Assembly (NCBI RefSeq): GCF_002797495.1
Contig: NZ_PGEZ01000001.1
Coordinates: 2,790,001-2,854,000 of the forward strand
DNA from: Mumia flava
GTDB taxonomy: Bacteria > Actinomycetota > Actinomycetes > Propionibacteriales > Nocardioidaceae
Direction of reading: 5' to 3'
DNA: 64,000 nucleotides
Positions 25,549-35,911 of the stretch are shown piece after piece. Within the stretch, counting starts at the first letter, position 1. Each line of letters begins with the position of its first letter. Position numbers and translations under genes: made by a program. The notes under the pieces are model-generated. The model was not told where the DNA came from. It was given only the letters and a program-made list of their open reading frames with translations, and ran no database searches.

Positions 25549-27999
25549 GTGTTCGAGACCACGAGACGACGGCAGGGACGGCGTTCGCTGTCGCTGCTCG
25601 CATCGGGGGCTCTCGTCGCGGGGACGGCGTTGACCGCCACCGCACTGGGGGCCGGGACGGCGCACGCAGCCGACTTCGACGAGAACTTCAACTACGACTG
25701 TGACACCGTCGCTGCCGGGCTGCCGCTCGGTATCCACGACGTCGGGGTGCGGGCCCAGGTGTCGGTGCCGGACGAGGTGGAGCCCGGCGAGGTCATCCCG
25801 ACCCGGAAGACGCAGATCACGCTCACGCTGCCGGAGACGCTGCGCAACGCGACGTACGTCCTGCTGAGCGCGCGTCAGGCCGGGGGCTACTCGGACGATG
25901 CGAGCATCTCGATCACGGCCGAAGGCGTGCCGGACCCGTTGGTGTACCCGATCGAGAACCTGTCGGCGCCCTTCAGCCCGGTCCCGCCGAACGTCGGTGA
26001 TCCGTGGCTGATCCCGACCGAGGGGGACGTGCCCCCGATCACCGTGCCGTCCCAGGCCGAGTACCCCGACATCGTCCTCCCGACGGACGCGGTGATCCAC
26101 ATGCCGGGGGCCTTCACCATCACCGCGTCGCTGCTCAACGCCAGCGGCGGCCTGATCGGTGGCGAGGGCGCGGTCACGATGGACTGCACCATCACGAGCG
26201 AGTCGGACGTCTTCGGTGCGATCCCGATCGTCGAGGGCAACACCGCCCCGACGGCCGGCGACGTGGCGGCGAGCACGGACGAGGACACGCCGGTCGACAT
26301 CACGCTCGACGGCGCGGACGCGGACGGTGACGACCTGACGTACTCGTACACGCAGCCGTCCAACGGCTCGGTCTCCGGTGACGGTCCGGACGTGACGTAC
26401 ACCCCGGACCCGGACTTCTTCGGTGAGGACTCCTTCGAGTACACCGTGGACGACGGCAACGGTGGTACGGCCACCGGGACGGTGACCGTGACGGTCGCCG
26501 ACGTCGCCGACAACACGCCGCCGACCGCGGGCGACGTCTCGGCGTCGACCGACGAGAACACCCCGGTCGACATCACGCTCGACGGGGCCGATGCCGATGG
26601 TGACGAGCTGACGTACTCGTACACCCAGCCGGCCAACGGCTCGGTCTCGGGCGACGGTCCGGACGTGACGTACACCCCGGCGGCGGACTTCGACGGTGAG
26701 GACTCCTTCGAGTACACCGTCGACGACGGCAACGGTGGTACGGCCACCGGGACCGTGACCGTCACGGTCAACGACGTCGCGGTGAACACCCCGCCGACCG
26801 CGGGCGACGTCTCGGTCTCCACCGACGAGAACACCCCGGTCGACATCACGCTCGACGGCGCGGACGCGGACGGCGACGAGCTGACGTACTCGTACACCCA
26901 GCCGGCCAACGGCTCGGTGTCCGGTGACGGTCCGGACGTGACGTACACCCCGGCGGCGGACTTCGACGGTGAGGACTCCTTCGAGTACACCGTCGACGAC
27001 GGCAACGGTGGTACGGCCACCGGCACGGTCACCGTGACGGTGAGCGACGTCGCGGTCAACACACCGCCGACGGCGAACGACGTGGCCGCGTCGACGGAGC
27101 AGGACACGGCGGTCGACGTGACGCTCGACGGCGCGGACGCCGACGGTGATGCTCTGACGTACTCGTACACCCAGCCGTCCAACGGCTCGGTGTCCGGTGA
27201 CGGTCCGGACGTGACCTACACGCCGGCGGCCGGGTTCTTCGGTGAGGACTCGTTCGAGTACACCGTGGACGACGGCAACGGCGGTACGGCGACCGGGACC
27301 GTGACGGTGACGGTGACCGAGGTGGTCGTGGAGAACACGCCGCCGACGGCCGGTGACGTGGCGGCGAGCACCGACGAGGGCGTGGCGGTCGACGTGACGC
27401 TCGACGGGGCGGATGCCGATGGTGACGACCTGACCTACAGCTACGAGCAGCCGGCGAACGGCTCGGTCTCGGGTGACGGTCCGGACGTGACCTACACGCC
27501 GGCGGCCGGCTTCTCCGGTGAGGACACCTTCACCTACACCGTCTCCGACGGTCAGGCCGAGGCGACGGGCACGGTCACCGTGACCGTGAACGAGGTCGTC
27601 GTGGAGAACACGCCGCCGACGGCCGGTGACGTGTCCGCCAGCACCGACGAGGGCGTGGCGGTCGACGTGACGCTCGACGGGGCGGACGCCGATGGTGACG
27701 ACCTGACCTACACCTACAGCCAGCCGTCCAACGGCTCGGTCTCGGGTGACGGTCCGGACGTGACCTACACCCCGGCGGCGGACTTCACCGGTGAGGACAC
27801 CTTCACCTACACGGTGTCCGACGGTCAGGCCGAGGCGACCGGCACCGTGACGGTGACCGTCGACGAGGTCACCGAGCCGCCGGCCGACAAGTGCGGGCCC
27901 AAGCCGGGCAAGCACGCGTCGATCTGGACGTGGCTCAAGTGGATCGCCTGCAAGCTGTGGGAGTGCCTCGGCCACGGCCCGAAGTTCGGGCTCCGCTGA
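25549..27999 (+). CDS. Secreted multi-repeat surface protein 3 (6 Ig/cadherin-like repeats)
   Basis: 816 residues, closest to repeat protein 1. The signal peptide region shares a stretch of about 35 identical bases with the first paralogue. The N-terminal domain (about 40-230) opens FDENFNYDCDTVAAGLPLG, six Ig-like repeats of about 90 residues follow (234-775), and the tail CGPKPG...WLKW..CKL ends the protein, here with an extra Cys (WECLG). Repeats 2 and 3 are nearly identical. GTG 25549 behind GGAGGG is chosen by analogy with the first paralogue; the open frame extends upstream without a signal peptide. Two closely related proteins with different repeat number suggest alternative adhesin lengths; this is inference. 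Confidence 0.85.
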   Translation: MFETTRRRQGRRSLSLLASGALVAGTALTATALGAGTAHAADFDENFNYDCDTVAAGLPLGIHDVGVRAQVSVPDEVEPGEVIPTRKTQITLTLPETLRNATYVLLSARQAGGYSDDASISITAEGVPDPLVYPIENLSAPFSPVPPNVGDPWLIPTEGDVPPITVPSQAEYPDIVLPTDAVIHMPGAFTITASLLNASGGLIGGEGAVTMDCTITSESDVFGAIPIVEGNTAPTAGDVAASTDEDTPVDITLDGADADGDDLTYSYTQPSNGSVSGDGPDVTYTPDPDFFGEDSFEYTVDDGNGGTATGTVTVTVADVADNTPPTAGDVSASTDENTPVDITLDGADADGDELTYSYTQPANGSVSGDGPDVTYTPAADFDGEDSFEYTVDDGNGGTATGTVTVTVNDVAVNTPPTAGDVSVSTDENTPVDITLDGADADGDELTYSYTQPANGSVSGDGPDVTYTPAADFDGEDSFEYTVDDGNGGTATGTVTVTVSDVAVNTPPTANDVAASTEQDTAVDVTLDGADADGDALTYSYTQPSNGSVSGDGPDVTYTPAAGFFGEDSFEYTVDDGNGGTATGTVTVTVTEVVVENTPPTAGDVAASTDEGVAVDVTLDGADADGDDLTYSYEQPANGSVSGDGPDVTYTPAAGFSGEDTFTYTVSDGQAEATGTVTVTVNEVVVENTPPTAGDVSASTDEGVAVDVTLDGADADGDDLTYTYSQPSNGSVSGDGPDVTYTPAADFTGEDTFTYTVSDGQAEATGTVTVTVDEVTEPPADKCGPKPGKHASIWTWLKWIACKLWECLGHGPKFGLR
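26248..27873 (+). repeat. 6 tandem Ig-like coding repeats
   Basis: Six units of about 270 bp. Units 2 and 3 are offset by exactly 273 bp and share a long stretch (from about 26653 and 26926) with almost no differences, which points to a recent duplication. Units 1-4 end in VDDGNGGTATG, units 5-6 in VSDGQAEATG. Confidence 0.9.
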
Positions 28000-28033
28000 G
28001 TCCGATCCTGAGCGCATGATGCGCGGCTGAGCG

Positions 28034-28066
28034 CCGGTGGCGAGGTCCTGAGGGCCTCGCCACCGG
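28034..28066. terminator. Terminator between repeat protein 3 and the convergent methyltransferase
   Basis: A 12-bp perfect stem (28034-28045 with 28055-28066) with a nine-base loop lies between the two convergent stop codons and can serve both strands. Confidence 0.8.
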
Positions 28067-28070
28067 TGTC

Positions 28071-29243
28071 TCACGTCGAGGTCGTCCGCTCCACCAGAAA
28101 CGCGCGCCCCTGCCCGTCGACCCGGGTGAGGACCACCGTGGCCGTGGTCGTGCCGCGCAGGCCGAGCCGCTTGACCAGCGCCGTCGGGTCGACCCCGACG
28201 CCGCGCTTCTTGACGGTCAGTGTCCCGACGTCGCGGGCGCGCAGCGCGGCACGCAGCGCCTTCTCGCGGTACGGCAGCTCGTCCAGCACCCGATAGGCCG
28301 TCGCGTACGGCGTGACGACGTGCTGCGGGGCCGACACGTACGCGATGTGCTCGTCGACGAGGCATCCCCCGACGATCGATGCCACCGCGGTCACGAGACC
28401 GGCCCGGATCACGGCATCGTCCGGCTCGTACCACCAGTCCTGGGGCTCGCCGACCACGGGCTCGACGGCATCGGCCTCGGTCAGCGTCGCCACGCGGTCC
28501 CCGTCGAGAAGCGTCGCCCGGCGGCGCGCTCCGGCGTACGGTCGTCCCCACAGGCACGCCTCGACCAGGTCGCCGCCGTCGCTGACCCACTCGGCCTCGA
28601 CGCCGTCGGGTACGGCGCCGTGAGCGATCCCGGGCATCGTCTTGACGACGCCGCGCCCCGTCAGCAGGCCGGTGACGAAGTCCCACGGCGGGGAGAAGTC
28701 TCCCGGGTCGAAGGTTCGGCCCCGGGCGGTACGGCGTGCCGGGTCGACGTAGGTCGTGTCGTCGGGGTCGGGTACGACCCGGGTCGCGTCGCCCTCCTCG
28801 ACCGTGGCCCGCAGTCCGAGGGCCTCGATGTTCGCGCGCGCCATGGCGGCCCGGAGCGGGTCCTGCTCGATGCCGCGCACGTCGGCGCCGGCTCGCCCGA
28901 ACGCCACCAGGTCGGCCCCGATCCCGCACCCGAGGTCGATCACGACCCCGGGTGCGCAGCCGACGAGACGCTCGGCGCGGTGACGTGCCACCGTGGCGCG
29001 GGTCGCCTGCTCGAGGGCCTCCGGCGTGAACCACATCCGGGCGGCGTCGGGGCCGAGCTTGCGTTCGGCGCGGCGCCGCAGGGCGACCTGCGACATCGCG
29101 GCGGCCACGAGCTCGGGGCTGTGCCCGGCACGCCGCAGCGCCGTGCCGAGAGCGAGGTCGTCGGTGTGCGCGGAGGTCCTGATCGTCTCGATCAGGCTGC
29201 GACCGTCGTCGCCCTGCAGGCGCTCGAAGGTGGCGACGTCCAT
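28071..29243 (-). CDS. Class I SAM-dependent methyltransferase with THUMP-like C-terminus
   Basis: About 390 residues. The SAM-binding motif VIDLGCGIGADLVAFG lies near 95-110, followed by GIEQDPLRAAMARANIEALG (motif II) and DDTTYVDPARR, the acidic/proline motif where N-methyltransferases often have DPPY; here it reads DPAR. The C-terminal ~80 residues resemble the THUMP-like domain that binds RNA. An RNA or ribosome methyltransferase is plausible; the target is unknown. The ATG at 29243 starts MDVATFE, with GAGACT 7 bases upstream and no clear ribosome binding site. It is divergent from the heat-shock operon. Confidence 0.85.
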   Translation of the reverse strand: MDVATFERLQGDDGRSLIETIRTSAHTDDLALGTALRRAGHSPELVAAAMSQVALRRRAERKLGPDAARMWFTPEALEQATRATVARHRAERLVGCAPGVVIDLGCGIGADLVAFGRAGADVRGIEQDPLRAAMARANIEALGLRATVEEGDATRVVPDPDDTTYVDPARRTARGRTFDPGDFSPPWDFVTGLLTGRGVVKTMPGIAHGAVPDGVEAEWVSDGGDLVEACLWGRPYAGARRRATLLDGDRVATLTEADAVEPVVGEPQDWWYEPDDAVIRAGLVTAVASIVGGCLVDEHIAYVSAPQHVVTPYATAYRVLDELPYREKALRAALRARDVGTLTVKKRGVGVDPTALVKRLGLRGTTTATVVLTRVDGQGRAFLVERTTST

Positions 29244-29281
29244 GGCACTCAGTCTCCCAGCCGGACCGGACGTGCGACGGA

Positions 29282-29308
29282 TTGGCACTCTGGTTGACCG
29301 AGTGCCAG
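29282..29308 (+). promoter_or_regulatory. CIRCE operator 1 (HrcA site)
   Basis: TTGGCACTC, nine bases, GAGTGCCAG: a near-perfect match to the CIRCE inverted repeat bound by the HrcA repressor. It covers the -35 hexamer of the groES promoter. Confidence 0.93.
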
Positions 29309-29322
29309 CCCCGACCTACGGT
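29294..29322 (+). promoter_or_regulatory. groES-groEL promoter
   Basis: TTGACC (29294-29299) and TACGGT (29317-29322) with 17-bp spacing. Transcription would start near 29329, giving a leader of about 130 bases. Both CIRCE elements overlap the promoter or the start point, so HrcA binding should block polymerase. Confidence 0.8.
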
Positions 29323-29327
29323 AGGCG

Positions 29328-29354
29328 TTAGCACTCTCGTATGGTGGGTGCTAA
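29328..29354 (+). promoter_or_regulatory. CIRCE operator 2 (HrcA site)
   Basis: TTAGCACTC, nine bases, GGGTGCTAA: one mismatch from the consensus CIRCE arms. It sits on the predicted transcription start, 46 bp downstream of the first operator. Confidence 0.95.
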
Positions 29355-29460
29355 ATGGTGCACTGCCGCACGATCCCCGCGACGGCGTGCGACGAGCACC
29401 TCGATTGGACGAATCCCCCCGACTCACCACCGGGGTCACACCGAAAGGGGAGGTCGACAA

Positions 29461-29760
29461 GTGTCGGTCACCATCAAGCCGCTCGAGGACCGTATCGTCG
29501 TCAAGATTCTCGACGCGGAGCAGACCACCGCATCCGGTCTGGTCATCCCGGACACCGCCAAGGAGAAGCCCACCGAGGGTGAGGTTCTCGCGGTCGGCCC
29601 GGGCCGTTTCAACGAGGACGGCGACGAGCGCATCCCGGTCGACGTCAAGGTCGGCGACAAGGTCATCTTCAGCAAGTACGGCGGCACCGAGGTCAAGTTC
29701 GACGGCGAGGAGTTCCTCATCCTCTCCGCGCGCGACGTCCTCGCGGTCATCGAGAAGTAA
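29461..29760 (+). CDS. groES: Co-chaperonin GroES
   Basis: 99-residue Hsp10 that caps the GroEL ring. [21 protein letters not shown] and the mobile-loop segment [19 protein letters not shown] are canonical, as is the C-terminal [11 protein letters not shown] start at 29461 behind GGGAGG. First gene of the CIRCE-controlled operon; a hairpin lies in the 96 bases between it and groEL. Confidence 0.98.
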   Translation: MSVTIKPLEDRIVVKILDAEQTTASGLVIPDTAKEKPTEGEVLAVGPGRFNEDGDERIPVDVKVGDKVIFSKYGGTEVKFDGEEFLILSARDVLAVIEK

Positions 29761-31449
<1,689 letters not shown>

Positions 31450-31471
31450 CCTGCGTCCTGCTCCGCATCAT

Positions 31472-31506
31472 GTCGGCCCGCTCCCGGTCACCGGGGGCGG
31501 GCCGAC
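31472..31506 (+). terminator. groESL terminator
   Basis: A 10-bp outer stem (31472-31481 with 31497-31506), a U-G pair and a 5-bp inner stem enclose a three-base loop, 22 bases after the groEL stop. TGATTTCG follows. One of the strongest hairpins in the window. Confidence 0.88.
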
Positions 31507-31594
31507 CTGATTTCGCCAAGCGCTGGCGCGTCGCAGCGAAGACGTGGGAACGTATCCTCAACCGACCGCTTCGCCCCCGGGAGCCTTCCTCGCG

Positions 31595-32182
31595 ATGGAC
31601 GCTCACTCCGACGTGGATCTCACCGAGCTCGCTCGCCGCGCGCTCGACGACGACCTCGTGATGGACCAGCTGATGCGTGCCGTCCGGGCTGCCGCGCAGC
31701 GCTACTGCCGGGCACGGCTGGCCGGGTACGGCGCGTCGCGCCAGCTCGCCGAGGACGTCGCCCAGGAGATCTGCATCGCCGTGCTCGAGGCCCTGCCGCG
31801 CTACCGCCACCAGGGCGTCCCGTTCGAGGCCTTCGTGTACGCGATCGGCAGTCGCAAGGTGGCCGACGCCCAGCGGACGCACCACCGGATGCCCGTCGTG
31901 CTGTTCGACGAGGTTCCGGAGACCGACTCCGTCCCCTCCCCGGAGCACGACGTGCTCGAGCGGCTCGAGGTCGAGGACGTGATGAGCCTGCTCGACTCGC
32001 TCCCGACCCGGCTGCGTGAGGTCCTCGTCATGAGGGTTGCGCTGGGACTGCCGGCGACCCAGGTCGGCCTGACCCTCGGGATGTCGGCGGGCGCCGTACG
32101 GATCGCTCAGCACCGGGCCCTCCAGCGGCTCCGCGAGCTCCACCTCAACCGTCGCGCGACCCGGGGGGAGGTGACGGCATGA
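31595..32182 (+). CDS. sigD: ECF sigma factor, SigD/ShbA type
   Basis: 195 residues with sigma region 2 (about 30-95; [24 protein letters not shown] and [15 protein letters not shown]) and region 4 (about 125-185; [23 protein letters not shown] then [17 protein letters not shown]). Position after groEL1 and before an RsdA-like gene and guaB matches mycobacterial sigD and streptomycete shbA, which helps transcribe housekeeping genes including the principal sigma factor in Streptomyces. ATG 31595 is preferred; TATCCT (31553-31558) upstream may be its -10. The stop overlaps the anti-sigma gene (ATGA). Confidence 0.9.
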   Translation: MDAHSDVDLTELARRALDDDLVMDQLMRAVRAAAQRYCRARLAGYGASRQLAEDVAQEICIAVLEALPRYRHQGVPFEAFVYAIGSRKVADAQRTHHRMPVVLFDEVPETDSVPSPEHDVLERLEVEDVMSLLDSLPTRLREVLVMRVALGLPATQVGLTLGMSAGAVRIAQHRALQRLRELHLNRRATRGEVTA

Positions 32183-32985
32183 GCGAGCACGATCCGCTGG
32201 AGCACACCGACCGACTTCTCGATGCGCTCGGGCGCGGTGAGCCGGTCGGCGACGACCCGCTGCTCGACGGCCTCGCGGCGTGGCGCACGCAGGTGATCGA
32301 CACGGTGCCGACCTCCGTGGGCGAGGCGGCCGGGCCGGAGACCGACGTGGTGGTGCCGATCCGGTCGACGCGGCCGGGGCACCGGCGTTCTCCGGCGCCG
32401 GCACGGACACGTCGCGCTGCCGTCCTCGTGGGCGGCGCGGCCTGCGTCCTCGCGATGGGCGTGAGCCAAGCGGTCGCCGGCAACCCGGTGGCCCCCCTGC
32501 ACTTCGTGGTCAAGCACGCCGTCGGCGTCGGTGAGGACATCGGGTCGCCGACGGCCGCCGACCGCCTCCCGTCGACCGCGACCCCACCCCCGACTGCTAG
32601 CCCGCCGCCTGAGCACCTCGCCGGACGGGGGTCGGCCGATGCGCTGAGCGTGGACGAGCCGGTGGAGGTGTCGCGCCAAGGCAGCCGGGAGGACCGACCC
32701 GGGTCCGGCGGGCCCGCGCGACCGGACCGCCCCTCCGCACCCACGCCATCGCCGGAGACCTCCCCTCCCGAGACGCAGCCACCAGGGACCTCGCCGACAC
32801 CCGGAGAGGACCGGGAGGGCCCGCCGGAGTGGGAGTGGCCGGACTTCCCGTGGTGGTCGGACGACGACCCGGAGGCGGACGAGCCCGGCCGTGATCGTGA
32901 CGACGACGAGTCCATCCGCGGCGACGACTCGGACCGCGATCGTGACGGTCGGGGACGCGGCGGCCGCGACCGTCACGACGACTGA
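32179..32985 (+). CDS. rsdA: RsdA-like anti-sigma-D factor
   Basis: 268 residues. The N-terminus [12 protein letters not shown]...[12 protein letters not shown] resembles the sigma-D-binding segment of RsdA (motif at about 11-40). One transmembrane segment lies at about 80-100 ([20 protein letters not shown]). The outside part is Pro-rich (130-215) and ends in a very acidic, Arg/Asp-rich tail. The four-base overlap with sigD supports a sigma/anti-sigma pair; family anti-sigma factors are cut by proteases to release the sigma factor. The low-complexity tail is poorly conserved in the family. Confidence 0.85.
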   Translation: MSEHDPLEHTDRLLDALGRGEPVGDDPLLDGLAAWRTQVIDTVPTSVGEAAGPETDVVVPIRSTRPGHRRSPAPARTRRAAVLVGGAACVLAMGVSQAVAGNPVAPLHFVVKHAVGVGEDIGSPTAADRLPSTATPPPTASPPPEHLAGRGSADALSVDEPVEVSRQGSREDRPGSGGPARPDRPSAPTPSPETSPPETQPPGTSPTPGEDREGPPEWEWPDFPWWSDDDPEADEPGRDRDDDESIRGDDSDRDRDGRGRGGRDRHDD

Positions 32986-34584
<1,599 letters not shown>

Positions 34585-34675
34585 CGCGCACCCCGCGCCG
34601 GCTCCGCGACGTACGCCCCGCAGCGCACCCCGTACGCCTGCGGCTGAGGGTGGGCGCCGTCACTAGACTGCCTGC

Positions 34676-35779
34676 ATGGACATCGAGATCGGCGCAGCCA
34701 AGCGCGGACGCAGGGCCTACTCGTTCGACGACATCGCGATCGTCCCGAGCCGGCGTACGCGCGATCCTGAGGAGGTCTCGACGGCCTGGCAGATCGACGC
34801 CTACCGGTTCGAGATCCCGGTGGTCGCAGCGCCGATGGACTCGGTGATGTCGCCCGAGACGGCGATCCTGCTCGGCAAGCTCGGCGGCCTGGGCGTGCTC
34901 GACCTCGAGGGCCTCTGGACTCGCTACGACGATCCCCGGCCGATGCTCGCGGAGGTCGCCAGGCTCGAGCCCGCCGAGGCGACGCTGAAGCTCCAGCGGA
35001 TGTACGACGAGCCGATCAAGGCCGAGCTGATCACCGAGCGCATGCGGCAGATCCGTGAGTCGGGCGTGACGGTCGCGGGCGCACTGTCGCCTCAGCGGAC
35101 CAAGCAGTTCGCGCAGACGGTCGTCGACTCCGGTGTCGACCTGTTCGTGATCCGCGGGACCACGGTGTCGGCGGAGCACGTGTCCGGCCAGACCGAGCCG
35201 CTGAACCTCAAGGAGTTCATCTACGAGCTCGACGTGCCGGTGATCGTCGGCGGGTGCGCGACCCACCAGGCGGCGCTGCACCTGATGCGCACGGGTGCCG
35301 CCGGTGTGCTCGTCGGATTCGGTGGCGGTGCGGCGCACACGACCCGGCAGGTGCTGGGGGTGGCGGTGCCGATGGCGAGTGCCGTCGCGGACGTCGCCGC
35401 GGCCCGTCGGGACTACCTCGACGAGTCGGGCGGCCGGTACGTCCACGTGATCGCCGACGGTTCGGTCGGGCGGAGCGGCGACCTGACGAAGGCCATCGCG
35501 TGCGGTGCCGACGCGGTGATGGTCGGCTCGCCGTTCGCGCGGGCCGAGGAGGCGCCGGGCAGCGGCTTCCACTGGGGCGCCGAGGCCTGGCACGCGGACC
35601 TGCCGCGTGGTCAGCGCATCGACCTGGGCCGGGTCGGGTCGTTCGAGTCGGTCCTCTTCGGGCCGTCGACCGTCCCGGACGGCACGATGAACCTGATCGG
35701 CGCCCTTCGCCGCGCGATGGCGACGACGGGGTACACGGAGCTCAAGGAGTTCCAGCGCGTCGCGGTCGTCGTCGAGTAG
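34676..35779 (+). CDS. guaB3: GuaB3-family IMP dehydrogenase-related protein
   Basis: 367 residues of the IMPDH/GMP reductase barrel without CBS domains. AKRGRRAYSFDDIAIVPSRRTRDPEEV opens it, and IADGSVGRSGDLTKAIACGADAVMVGS aligns with the phosphate-binding part of GuaB. Where GuaB has GSICTT with the catalytic cysteine, this protein reads GAAHTT (His221), so the usual Cys chemistry is missing. The family is widespread beside guaB2 in actinobacteria and its reaction is not settled. TAGACT (34664-34669) is 6 bases before the ATG, a leaderless-type start. Confidence 0.92.
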   Translation: MDIEIGAAKRGRRAYSFDDIAIVPSRRTRDPEEVSTAWQIDAYRFEIPVVAAPMDSVMSPETAILLGKLGGLGVLDLEGLWTRYDDPRPMLAEVARLEPAEATLKLQRMYDEPIKAELITERMRQIRESGVTVAGALSPQRTKQFAQTVVDSGVDLFVIRGTTVSAEHVSGQTEPLNLKEFIYELDVPVIVGGCATHQAALHLMRTGAAGVLVGFGGGAAHTTRQVLGVAVPMASAVADVAAARRDYLDESGGRYVHVIADGSVGRSGDLTKAIACGADAVMVGSPFARAEEAPGSGFHWGAEAWHADLPRGQRIDLGRVGSFESVLFGPSTVPDGTMNLIGALRRAMATTGYTELKEFQRVAVVVE

Positions 35780-35911
35780 GGAGCGACCTGCTCGCCACCT
35801 CGCCGGTCGAGTCGCGGGAGTGATCGCGACGGTCACGATGTGTCATCGATTGTGATGCATTTCGTTACCGGAGGGTAGCCACCGGGTCTCCGGCGTTTTA
35901 CAGTGATCTGC

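Noticed and set aside
19555-27873. CRISPR array
   Set aside because: The repeats are 260-275 bp, protein-coding in one frame and lack unique spacers of constant short length; no cas genes are present.
23568-27999. LPXTG sorting signals in the surface proteins
   Set aside because: No LPXTG-like pentapeptide followed by a hydrophobic stretch and basic end exists; the tails have the CGPRPG form instead.
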